Of a stretch of 64,000 bases of DNA, positions 26,456 to 34,459 are shown one piece after another; the first letter of the stretch is position 1, and every line of letters begins with the position of its first letter. Origin of the DNA: Agromyces sp. NDB4Y10 (lineage in GTDB: Bacteria; Actinomycetota; Actinomycetes; Actinomycetales; Microbacteriaceae); the NCBI RefSeq assembly GCF_001620055.1, contig NZ_LQGY01000024.1, forward strand, positions 1 through 64,000. The letters run 5' to 3'. The notes beneath the pieces were generated by a model, which was not told the origin of the DNA, did not search any database, and saw nothing but the letters and a program-made list of their open reading frames with translations. A program made the position numbers and the translations under genes.

Positions 26456-27358
26456 TCAGCCCGCGGCGTTCGCCAATCGCTTGGCGCGTGCGGCGCGGGA
26501 GACCTGCGCGATGACCACGATCGCCAGCGCGAGGATGAACACCGCCGACGCGATGACGTTCGCCTCGGCGGGGATCCCGCGCGAAGCGGAGATGTACACG
26601 TACTTCGGGAACGTCGTCACCGAACCCGAGTTGAAGTTCGTGATGATGAAGTCGTCGAAGCTCAGGGCGAACGCGAGCAGCGCCGCCGCCATGATCCCCG
26701 GCACGAGCAGCGGGAACGTCACGCGCCAGAACACCGCGCGCGGCGAGCCGTAGAGGTCGCGGCCCGCCTCCTCGAGCGCCGGGTCGAGGCTCGCCACGCG
26801 CGCCTTCACCGTCACGACCACGAAGCTGATGCAGAACATCGTGTGGGCCAGGATGATCGTCAGCATGTCCTTGGGCACGCCGACCGCGAGGAACTGCGCG
26901 GCGAGCCCCGCGCCGAGCACGACCTCGGGCGTCGCCATCGGCAGGAACAGCAGGAGGCTGATGGCCGAGCGCGCCCGGAACCGGTAGCGGACCAGCGCGA
27001 TCGCGATCATCGTGCCGAGCGTCGTCGCGGCGACCGTCGAGACGAGCGCGATCACGATGCTGTTGCCGAAGGCCTCGCAGACCGCCCCGCCCTCGACGTT
27101 GCAGACGTTCAGCCACTTGTCGAAGGTGAACCCGCGCCACGAGATGTTCGACTTGATCGAGTCGTTGAACGAGAAGACGAACGTGTACGCGATCGGGATG
27201 AGCAGGAACACGAACGCGATGGTCACGTAGACGGGCAGCAGCCAGTCGCCGAGTCCGACGCGCCGGCGGCGCGGCGCCTGCGGCGGTCGCCGCTGCTCGA
27301 GTTCCTCGCTGCCGGCCAGTCCGCCGAGGACCGCCCCGGCCTGTGCTTCGCCGCTCAC
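26456..27358 (-). CDS. potC: Spermidine/putrescine ABC transporter permease PotC
   Basis: This 300-residue permease of the polyamine importer has six membrane segments, the first after a charged N-terminal tail (about residues 40-60). The cytoplasmic EAA loop reads LDPALEEAGRDLYGSPRAVFWRVTFPLLVPGI. It begins at GTG 27358, which overlaps the stop of potB by four bases (GTGA), so translation is coupled. It is the last gene of potDABC. The typical PotC segment FNDSIKSNISWRGFTFDKW is present. Substrate specificity (putrescine, spermidine or related amines) is inferred from family and from amine-degrading neighbours. Confidence 0.92.
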   Translation of the reverse strand: MSGEAQAGAVLGGLAGSEELEQRRPPQAPRRRRVGLGDWLLPVYVTIAFVFLLIPIAYTFVFSFNDSIKSNISWRGFTFDKWLNVCNVEGGAVCEAFGNSIVIALVSTVAATTLGTMIAIALVRYRFRARSAISLLLFLPMATPEVVLGAGLAAQFLAVGVPKDMLTIILAHTMFCISFVVVTVKARVASLDPALEEAGRDLYGSPRAVFWRVTFPLLVPGIMAAALLAFALSFDDFIITNFNSGSVTTFPKYVYISASRGIPAEANVIASAVFILALAIVVIAQVSRAARAKRLANAAG

Positions 27359-28266
27359 AGCAGGTCCTCCGTTCCGGATCGCTTCACGTAGACGCCGACG
27401 AGCACGAGGATCGCCGCCATCAGGATGATCGACAGCGCTGCGGCCGCCGGGTAGTTGAGCAGCACGAGGAAGTTCGCCTCGATGACGTTGCCCATCATCT
27501 GCGTGTCGGGCCCGCCGAGGAAGTCGCGGCTGGCGTTCACGTAGTCGCCCGCTGCGGGGATGAAGGTGAGCAGCGTGCCGGCCACGATGCCGGGCATCGA
27601 CAGCGGGATGGTCACCTTGCGGAAGACGGTGACCGGGTTCGCGTACAGGTCGCTGCCCGCCTCGAGGTACCGGGTGTCGAGTCGCTCGAGCGTGGTGTAC
27701 AGCGGCAGCGTCATGAACGGGATGAAGTTGTAGGTCAGGCCGAAGATGACCGCGAACGGCGTGCCGGTGAAGTACGCGTCGGGCGCCAGCAGGGAGAGGG
27801 CCTTCAGCGACGTGATGATGATCGACTCGTCGGACAGGATCTGCTTCCACGCGAGCGTGCGGAGCAGGAAGCTGATGAAGAACGGAGCGATCACGAGCAC
27901 GAGCAGCAGGCTCTGCAGCAGAGGGCGGCGCCGCGCCTTGACGCCGATGAAGTAGGCGATCGGGTAGCTGATCACCAGGGCGAGCACCGTCGCCGCGAGG
28001 GCGTAGCCGAACGAACGCAGGATGTGCGGCCAGTAGGCGTTGACGACGTCGACGTAGTTCTGCCAGTTGAACGCGTAGTCGTACATCCCGATGTCGCCGA
28101 ACTCCGACGGCGCCTGCAGCGACGTCAGCAGTAGCGAGATCAGCGGCGTGAGGAAGAACAGGACGAGGTAGAGGATGCCGGGCAGGAGCAGGAGCAGCGC
28201 GATGCGGCTCCGCTTGCGGGGTGCCTGCGGCTGCGCCTCCGTCGTCGCGAATGCTGCGAAGGCCAT
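27355..28266 (-). CDS. potB: Spermidine/putrescine ABC transporter permease PotB
   Basis: This 303-residue inner-membrane permease has six hydrophobic segments and the EAA-loop RYLEAGSDLYANPVTVFRKVTIPLSMPGIVAG (about residues 195-225). PFFISFLLRTLAWKQILSDE is typical of PotB-type subunits. It pairs with PotC to form the channel driven by PotA. The ATG at 28266 is three bases after the potA stop, and its own stop overlaps the potC start, so the four genes form one operon. Confidence 0.92.
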   Translation of the reverse strand: MAFAAFATTEAQPQAPRKRSRIALLLLLPGILYLVLFFLTPLISLLLTSLQAPSEFGDIGMYDYAFNWQNYVDVVNAYWPHILRSFGYALAATVLALVISYPIAYFIGVKARRRPLLQSLLLVLVIAPFFISFLLRTLAWKQILSDESIIITSLKALSLLAPDAYFTGTPFAVIFGLTYNFIPFMTLPLYTTLERLDTRYLEAGSDLYANPVTVFRKVTIPLSMPGIVAGTLLTFIPAAGDYVNASRDFLGGPDTQMMGNVIEANFLVLLNYPAAAALSIILMAAILVLVGVYVKRSGTEDLL

Positions 28267-28269
28267 GGA

Positions 28270-29469
28270 TCAGCTGCCCTCGAGCTCCGAGATGAGCGCC
28301 TCGCGCCGCTGCACCGCGATCGACCGGGTGTCGTCGTCGGCCGGGAACCGGTCGGACTCCTCCGGCTCGTCGGCGAGGCCGAAGCCGTGCTCGACCTGCC
28401 AGCTGACCCACACCTCGTCGCCCTCGTGCGCGACGGGACCGAACCCGACGTTCTGCGCGAAGACCGACAGCGTGCCGGCGCCGGGGACGGCGACGATGTA
28501 CTCCGTGCTGACGCCCGCGAAGGAGACGTCGATGACCCGGCCCGGGCCGAGCACGTTCCGGGTGGATGCGGCATCCGGCGCCTCGAGATGGAGCGCGACC
28601 TTCTCGGGTCGCACGCCGACGGTCACGAGACCCTGGTGGCGTTGGGCCCGGGCGACCGGCACCGTGATGCGGTGCCCCGCGACGTCGACCGAGAGCGCCT
28701 CGCTCGTGGTGCCCACGACGTCGCCGGTGAAGAGGTTCGACTTGCCGAGGAAGTTCGCGACGAAGGCGGTGCGCGGCAGCTCGTAGAGCTCCTCGGGCGC
28801 GCCCATCTGCTCGATCGCGCCCTTGTTCATCACGGCCACGGTGTCGGCCATGGTCATGGCCTCCTCCTGGTCGTGCGTGACGTGGAGGAAGGTCAGGCCG
28901 ACCTCCTCCTGGATCGTCTTGAGCTCGAGCTGCATCTGCCGGCGCAGCTTCAGGTCGAGCGCGCCGAGCGGCTCATCGAGCAGCAGCAGGGCGGGACGGT
29001 TGACGATCGCACGGGCGAGGGCGACGCGCTGCTGCTGGCCGCCGGAGAGCTGGGCGGGACGCCGCTGCGCGAGGTGGTCGAGCTCGACCAGCTTCAGCGC
29101 CTCGTGCGCCTTGCCCATCGGGTCGTCCATGCGGCGACGCTTCAGCCCGAACGCGACGTTCTCGATGATCGACATGTGCGGGAACAGGGCGTAGCTCTGG
29201 AACACCGTGTTCACCGGGCGCTGGTGCGCCTTGGTGTCGGTGACGTCCCTGCCGCCGATCAGGATGCGGCCCTGCGTGGGCTCCTCGAGCCCGGCGACGA
29301 GCCGCAGGGTCGTCGTCTTGCCGCAGCCGGACGGACCGAGCAGGGCGAAGAAGGACCCGGCGGGGATCGTGAGGTCGAGCTCCTCGATGGCGGTGAATCC
29401 CGGGAAGCGCTTCTGGATGCCGACCAGCTCGAGGTCGGCGCCGCGCTCGGCGAACTCGCGACCGGACAT
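28270..29469 (-). CDS. potA: Spermidine/putrescine ABC transporter ATPase PotA
   Basis: This 399-residue ATPase has the Walker [13 protein letters not shown] (near residue 45), signature [14 protein letters not shown], Walker [13 protein letters not shown] and the switch His in [10 protein letters not shown]-terminal TOBE domain (residues about 250-390, [13 protein letters not shown]) regulates polyamine or similar importers. Its ATG at 29469 shares one base with the potD stop (TGATG). A second long DNA strand reading frame opposite it is not a gene. It energises PotB and PotC. Confidence 0.94.
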   Translation of the reverse strand: MSGREFAERGADLELVGIQKRFPGFTAIEELDLTIPAGSFFALLGPSGCGKTTTLRLVAGLEEPTQGRILIGGRDVTDTKAHQRPVNTVFQSYALFPHMSIIENVAFGLKRRRMDDPMGKAHEALKLVELDHLAQRRPAQLSGGQQQRVALARAIVNRPALLLLDEPLGALDLKLRRQMQLELKTIQEEVGLTFLHVTHDQEEAMTMADTVAVMNKGAIEQMGAPEELYELPRTAFVANFLGKSNLFTGDVVGTTSEALSVDVAGHRITVPVARAQRHQGLVTVGVRPEKVALHLEAPDAASTRNVLGPGRVIDVSFAGVSTEYIVAVPGAGTLSVFAQNVGFGPVAHEGDEVWVSWQVEHGFGLADEPEESDRFPADDDTRSIAVQRREALISELEGS

Positions 29470-30683
29470 CACGACCCCAGCAGGATCTGCTGGAACTGCG
29501 CCTGGTACTTCTGCTCCTCGGCGCCCGACAGCGCACGGAAGATGTACGCGTTGGAGAGGGTCTCCTCGTTCGGGAAGATGAGCTGGTTCTCGGCGAGTTC
29601 GGGGTCGATGGCCGCTGCGGCCTCCTGCGCGCCCACGACGGGCGTGATGTAGTTCACCCATGCCGCGACCTCGGCGGCGACCGCGGGGTCGTAGTAGTAG
29701 TTGATGAGCGTCTCGGCGTTCGTCTTGCGGGGCGAGCCGACGGGGATGAGGAAGTTGTCGTTCCAGAGGGTGCCGCCCGCATCGGGGATGGCGAACTGCC
29801 ACTTGTCGCCCGCCTCGGCGTTCAGGACGGTGATGTCGCCCGACCAGCAGATCGCCGCGAGCGTGTCCTCGCTCTTCAGGTCCTCCAGGTAGGAGTTGCC
29901 CTTGATGTTGCGGATCTGCCCGTTGGCGACCTGCTCGTCGAGGGTCTCGATGGCCGCCTCGAACTCGGCGTCGCCCCAGTCGCCCGAGATGTCCACGCCG
30001 TTCTGCAGCATGATCAGGCCCATGGTGTCGCGCATCTCGGAGAGGACGCCGACGCGCCCCTTCAGGTCGGCGCTCCAGAGGTCCTGGACCTCGCGGAGCC
30101 CGCCCGGCACCTTCTCGGTGTTCCAGCAGATGCCCGCGAACCCGCCCTGCCACGGCAGCGAGTGCTTCCGGCCCTCGTCGAAGTCGGGGTTCTGCAGCGC
30201 CGGAGTCAGGTTCGCGATGTTCGGGATGTTGTCGTGGTCGAGCTCCTGCGTGTAGCCGAGGCGGATCCAGCGCGAGACCATCCAGTCGGTGAGGCAGACG
30301 GTGTCGGCGCCGATGTCCTGGCCGAGCGCGAGCTGGTCCTTGACCTTGCCGTAGTACGTGTTGTTGTCGTCGACCGCGACCTCGTAGTTGACGGAGATCC
30401 CCGTCTCCTCCTCGAAGCGGTCGAGGGTCGGGTAGTTGCCCGCATCGTCCTCGTCGATGTAGGCGGCCCAGTTGGCCCAGTTGAGCGTCTTGTCGCTGTC
30501 GGAGCGGTCGGCGGCCGCGGTGGGGCGAGCCTGGCCGCCGCCCGTGGAGCACGCGGCGAGCGCGAGCGCGGACGCGCCGGCGGCGCCGCCCGCGAGCAGC
30601 GTGCGACGGGTGAGCTGCGCCTGCCGGGCCTGGGCGATCAGAGCGCGGACGACTGGGTCCTGGGGAAGGGGTCGGCTGGTCAC
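29469..30683 (-). CDS. potD: Polyamine ABC transporter substrate-binding lipoprotein PotD, Tat signal
   Basis: This 404-residue extracellular binding protein begins with a twin-arginine lipoprotein signal: LTRRTLLAGGAAGASALALAAC, with the acylated Cys near residue 42. The mature part has PotD/PotF features: LNWANWAAYIDE at the start of the domain, FEEETGISVNYEV, and a C-terminal INYYYDPAVAAEVAAWVNYITPV block. The GTG at 30683 is chosen because GAGGAG lies about 8 bases upstream; the ATG at 30698 has no such site. The protein would be folded before export and lipid-anchored on the outer face of the membrane. It heads the operon. Confidence 0.92.
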   Translation of the reverse strand: MTSRPLPQDPVVRALIAQARQAQLTRRTLLAGGAAGASALALAACSTGGGQARPTAAADRSDSDKTLNWANWAAYIDEDDAGNYPTLDRFEEETGISVNYEVAVDDNNTYYGKVKDQLALGQDIGADTVCLTDWMVSRWIRLGYTQELDHDNIPNIANLTPALQNPDFDEGRKHSLPWQGGFAGICWNTEKVPGGLREVQDLWSADLKGRVGVLSEMRDTMGLIMLQNGVDISGDWGDAEFEAAIETLDEQVANGQIRNIKGNSYLEDLKSEDTLAAICWSGDITVLNAEAGDKWQFAIPDAGGTLWNDNFLIPVGSPRKTNAETLINYYYDPAVAAEVAAWVNYITPVVGAQEAAAAIDPELAENQLIFPNEETLSNAYIFRALSGAEEQKYQAQFQQILLGS

Positions 30684-30768
30684 GCGGGGGCTCCTCATCG
30701 GCTTCGATGTTCGTGCAGGGGTGCGAAGATGATGCCACACTGCGTGGCGGAAATCACGAGTTGATGTC

Positions 30769-30780
30769 CGAATCGTTAAT
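30769..30780. promoter_or_regulatory. Candidate regulator site upstream of potD
   Basis: CGAATCGTTAAT (30769-30780) matches CGAATCGTTGAT at 50049-50060 in 11 of 12 positions, in the same orientation to the gene it precedes. It lies about 90 bases before the potD start and about 40 bases upstream of a CATCAT -10-like box (30733-30728). A shared Lrp-type operator is inferred. The rest of the gap 30684-30834 holds the promoter-like box and two copies of CGGAATCAGT (30799-30808, 30830-30839). Confidence 0.45.
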
Positions 30781-30834
30781 TTCTCGCGTCGTCACGCACG
30801 GAATCAGTGCCCGATCGCGCCGAGAGCGTCGGAA

Positions 30835-33705
30835 TCAGTCGTGCCGCGGAATCCAAGATCGGCGCTCCGGCGGGGCCTCCGGCGGGACCACCCAGCACTG
30901 CCGACGGTGGTCGTCGAGGAGCGGCGGCGGAGCGGCGTCCCGGGCGAGTGCGCGGTACTCCCCCGTCCCGCCGTGCACGACGATCGCGGCGCGACCGCGC
31001 GCATGCGCCGCGAGGGCCCAGTTCGTCGTCCACGACTCGGCGTCGCCCACCACGATCCGCGTCGATCCGGGCTCGGGCCCGTGCTGCAGCACGGCCGTCG
31101 CACGAGCGGCTGCCTCGGGACCGTCGCCCAGCAGCACCACCTCCGCCTCCGGACATGCGGCGGCGATCGCGGCGGCGTCCGCTCTCGGCGTGCGCGAGCA
31201 GACGGCCGTCAACGGATGCCGCGCCGGCTCGTAGGGCAGCGGCGGGCGCGGCGTCCCCGCCGGCGGCCGCGGTGCGGCGAGGAACTGGGCTCGGAGACCG
31301 TGCCACTGCCCGGAGCCCGGCACCGCGTCGGGTTCCCAGGGGGCCCCGTCCCCGCCCGCCTGCACGAGGTCGGCACGCGTCGGGTGCCGCAGGAGCACGG
31401 TCGATCCCAGGGCGTCGCGCACGCCGGCACCGAGCCCCGTGAGCCGGGCCGCCGACACGACGACGGCCGACCGGAGGTCGCGGACGCCCCGCAGGATCGA
31501 TTCGACCCGGGCGATCCCGGTGAAGCGCGCCTCGTCGGGCCACGCGGCGAAACACGAGTCCAGGCCGTCGAGCACGACGAGCGCGGGAAGGCGCCGACCG
31601 TCGGCGAGCGCACGATCGAGCTCGTCGAGCGCGTCCCACACGGCGCTCCGGGGACCCTCGATCCGGAGCACCCCGTCGGGACCGCGCCGTTCGGCGACCT
31701 GGTTGGCGATCGCTGCGAGCAGTGCGGTCCGACCGGAGCCCGGCGCCCCGAGCACGGCCAGCGGTCCGTCGCTCGCGGGACGCCACTCGATCGGAACCCG
31801 GCGCTGACGATCCGGTTCGTCGGCCACGCCGAGCAGGATCGCATCGGGATCCGGACGCTCCGGACCGAGGACGGCACCGACGCTGCCGAGCGTGAGCGAG
31901 CGTGGGAGCGGATCGAGCCACGGGCGGCGCGGCAGGGCGACCGCGGCGTGGCGATCGGCGGCCGATCGGATCGCGGCGTCATCGGCGAGCGCCGATTGGA
32001 ACCGGACGACGCGCCCGTCACCGGCATCCGCGATCCCTCGCCCCGGCGTGCTCGCCTCGATCGACGCGGCCGCCTCGGTTCCCACCACCGCGGTGCTGTC
32101 GGCTCGCTGGAGCACGCGCAGCGAGACCCGGATCCCGCAGTTGGCGGTCACGTTCTCCCGCACGACGCCGTTCGGGCGCTGCGAGGCGAGGATCAGGTGC
32201 ACCCCGAGCGATCGGCCGCGCGCGGCGACGTCGGCGATCACGGCCCCCAGCTCCGGGAACCGCTCGACCATGGCCTGGAACTCGTCGATGACGACGACCA
32301 GGCGAGGGAGCACTGTGTCGGGCCCCAGGCTCGCGAGGTCGCGCGCACCCACGGAGGCCAGGACGTGCTCGCGATGCCGGAGTTCGGCGCGGATGCTCGC
32401 CACCGCCCGCCCGGCCTCCGACTCGGCGAGGTCGGTCACGACACCCGTCACGTGCGGAAGCGCGGCGACCGGGTCGAACGCCGCCCCGCCCTTGAAGTCG
32501 ACGAGGAGGAAGGCCACGCGGTCGGGCGGGTGGATGGCCGCGAGGGCCGCCACCCAGGTGACCAGGAACTCGCTCTTGCCACTGCCCGAGGTCCCGGCCA
32601 CGAGCGCGTGCGGTCCAGTGGCGAGGTCGAGGTGGAGCGGGCCGGACTCGCTCGCACCGACCGGAACCCGCAGGCTCGACCGATCACCGGCTGCCGGAGC
32701 CAGGTCGAGCTCGGACAGCGCGACCCGGGCCGGCAGCGCCGCCGCACCGTCCATGCCCGCCCGGCGACCTGCGATGGCGGCTCGTCCCACCCAGGCTCGC
32801 GCTTCGACGGTGCCGGCGAGTTCCGGGACGACGGGGATGGCCGCTCCGCGTCCGACCACGGCGAGTCCGCGGTGCCTCAGCTCGACGACCGTGGCGAGAC
32901 CCGGGGGAAGCTCATCGGGGGTGGCGCCGACCGCGATGAGGTGCACCCGGTCGCCGTCCGCCTCGCGACTGACGGCGGCAGCGGCGCCGTCGATGACCCG
33001 CAGTCGAGCTCGAGCCGGCACCGTCACGTGCGGGAGGCCTGCGATCCACTGCCAGGGCTCGGTGCCGGGCGCCTCGATCGCGATCGTGCCCGGGGGCACG
33101 GCGTCCGCGCACTGCACGAGCGCCGCCCGCGCCGCGGCGAGCGCGAGACTCCGGGGACCGGTGAAGCCGAGTCCGCCGTCCACCTCCGCGGTCAGCGGCG
33201 CCTCGGCGAGCCGACCCGCCGACCGCAGCAGGTCGGCGTCGTCGTCATCGGACGGCATGCCGTCGATTCGCACCCGACTGGGCAGCGTCGCGGCGCCGAG
33301 GACCACGGGCCCCGGCTCGGTGGCCCGCCACGCCGGGATGCCTCGCTCCATCACGCGACGGGCGCCGGGCGCCAGGCGCCAGGCCGCCTCGCGCTCGAGG
33401 TCGTGTCGGAGCGCGATCTCCTGTCGGAGCCGTTCGAGGGCAGCTCGGCGCTCGCCTGCCGACCGCCGGCGTTCGCGACGGGACTGGCGGCGCCCGTCGA
33501 GCATCGAGGCGACCGCGACCAGTGGACCGAGCACGGCGAACAGCAGCGCGAACGTCGATCCGGTGACCGCCCAGATCGCCGTCGCACCGACGACGGGCGC
33601 AGCCGACGCGATCCAGGGGAACCCGGGCCGAGTCGGTTCCGGGGGCCGCGGCGGGAGGGCGAGCGGGATGAGGCCGGGCGGGGACCAGTGGCTCGGATCG
33701 GACAC
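30835..33705 (-). CDS. FtsK/SpoIIIE-type ATPase resembling EccC/EssC of type VII secretion
   Basis: This 956-residue protein has two hydrophobic segments near the N-terminus (about residues 30-68), a 300-residue linker, then an FtsK-type ATPase. Walker A is GTSGSGKSEF at 371-380 and Walker B VVVIDEFQAM at about 470-479, with ASQRPNGVVRENV after it. A second P-loop-like motif, GAPGSGRT (653-660), marks another ATPase module without an obvious Walker B acidic pair. This layout (membrane anchor, then tandem ATPases with GTSGSGKSE) is that of EccC/EssC, not of chromosome-segregating FtsK, which has a gamma domain. It would drive transport at the membrane. The start is the GTG or ATG at 33705. It is last in the 17.7 kb cluster, 91 bases after the zinc-ribbon FHA gene. 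Confidence 0.82.
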   Translation of the reverse strand: MSDPSHWSPPGLIPLALPPRPPEPTRPGFPWIASAAPVVGATAIWAVTGSTFALLFAVLGPLVAVASMLDGRRQSRRERRRSAGERRAALERLRQEIALRHDLEREAAWRLAPGARRVMERGIPAWRATEPGPVVLGAATLPSRVRIDGMPSDDDDADLLRSAGRLAEAPLTAEVDGGLGFTGPRSLALAAARAALVQCADAVPPGTIAIEAPGTEPWQWIAGLPHVTVPARARLRVIDGAAAAVSREADGDRVHLIAVGATPDELPPGLATVVELRHRGLAVVGRGAAIPVVPELAGTVEARAWVGRAAIAGRRAGMDGAAALPARVALSELDLAPAAGDRSSLRVPVGASESGPLHLDLATGPHALVAGTSGSGKSEFLVTWVAALAAIHPPDRVAFLLVDFKGGAAFDPVAALPHVTGVVTDLAESEAGRAVASIRAELRHREHVLASVGARDLASLGPDTVLPRLVVVIDEFQAMVERFPELGAVIADVAARGRSLGVHLILASQRPNGVVRENVTANCGIRVSLRVLQRADSTAVVGTEAAASIEASTPGRGIADAGDGRVVRFQSALADDAAIRSAADRHAAVALPRRPWLDPLPRSLTLGSVGAVLGPERPDPDAILLGVADEPDRQRRVPIEWRPASDGPLAVLGAPGSGRTALLAAIANQVAERRGPDGVLRIEGPRSAVWDALDELDRALADGRRLPALVVLDGLDSCFAAWPDEARFTGIARVESILRGVRDLRSAVVVSAARLTGLGAGVRDALGSTVLLRHPTRADLVQAGGDGAPWEPDAVPGSGQWHGLRAQFLAAPRPPAGTPRPPLPYEPARHPLTAVCSRTPRADAAAIAAACPEAEVVLLGDGPEAAARATAVLQHGPEPGSTRIVVGDAESWTTNWALAAHARGRAAIVVHGGTGEYRALARDAAPPPLLDDHRRQCWVVPPEAPPERRSWIPRHD

Positions 33706-33796
33706 CGGTCCAGCCCAGCACCCCGGTCACCCGTCGTCACGCGGATCGGGGCCCAGTGGTGCGTCGGCGACATCCTGCGGCGCTGGGGAGGACGGG

Positions 33797-34459
33797 TCAG
33801 GCGACGGTGAAGGCCTGCTCGCCGATCTCGACGCGACTGCCGCGCGGGACGAGCACCCGCCGCCCGGGTTCGCAGCGCACCCCGCCCTCGCCCGGCCGAC
33901 GGACGACCGTGCCGTTGGATGAGAACCGGTCGGCGACCCAGAGGTCGCCGTCATGCTCGCCGAACTCGAGGTGCGTCTTCGACACCGACAGTCCCCGATC
34001 GACGATCTGCACGAGGTGCGCGAACCGCTCCCCCGGCTGCGGCATCGGCCGCCGCCCGACGAGCCCCGAGCCGGAGACGCTGACGACCTCGCCGGTCGTG
34101 AAGCGCAGTACCCAGACGGCGGACCCGGCGTCGGGGTCCCCCGCGGGCTCGGCGGGCTCGGCAGGCCCCGCCGGAACCGGGGGCTCGGCGGGCCAGGTCA
34201 CGCCGCCCGCGAGTCCGGACGGCGTCGCGTCCGGACCGGGTGGGGAGACCTCCGGCTCGGCCCGGCGCTCGGCACCGACGGGTCCCCCGACGACGGGGAT
34301 GCTGATCACGCCGCTCTCCGAGCGGTGCAGGACGGAGGTGTCGCCCGGCCGTGGGTCGACCGGTCGACGCGACTCGGGCGTGGCCGACGTCGAGCTGCCG
34401 CACTCGCCGCAGAACATCGCGCCCTCGGGCAGGTCAGCGCCGCAGATCCGGCAGGTCAC
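33797..34459 (-). CDS. Zinc-ribbon and FHA domain protein
   Basis: This 220-residue protein begins with a zinc ribbon (MTCRICGADLPEGAMFCGECG; Cys3, 6, 17 and 20) and has an acidic, Pro-rich linker with a GDTSV site. It ends in a forkhead-associated domain (about residues 115-220) with the phosphothreonine-binding residues in GLVGRR, SVSKTHLEF and FSSNGTVV. It would recognise a Thr-phosphorylated partner, most simply a substrate of the kinase at 45029. Its GTG start lies 26 bases inside the 3' end of the transglutaminase-fold gene, an unusually long overlap. It precedes the EccC-like ATPase; in Firmicutes EssC the FHA domains are fused to the ATPase, here they are separate. Confidence 0.88.
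   Translation of the reverse strand: MTCRICGADLPEGAMFCGECGSSTSATPESRRPVDPRPGDTSVLHRSESGVISIPVVGGPVGAERRAEPEVSPPGPDATPSGLAGGVTWPAEPPVPAGPAEPAEPAGDPDAGSAVWVLRFTTGEVVSVSGSGLVGRRPMPQPGERFAHLVQIVDRGLSVSKTHLEFGEHDGDLWVADRFSSNGTVVRRPGEGGVRCEPGRRVLVPRGSRVEIGEQAFTVA

Noticed and set aside
30684-30834. Small WXG100-like gene next to the EccC-like ATPase
   Set aside because: No frame of 80-110 codons with a WxG centre exists here or in the other gaps of the cluster.
30835-33705. Chromosome-segregation FtsK
   Set aside because: There is no gamma winged-helix domain and no four-helix membrane domain; GTSGSGKSEF, the two-helix start and the second P-loop fit EccC/EssC better.
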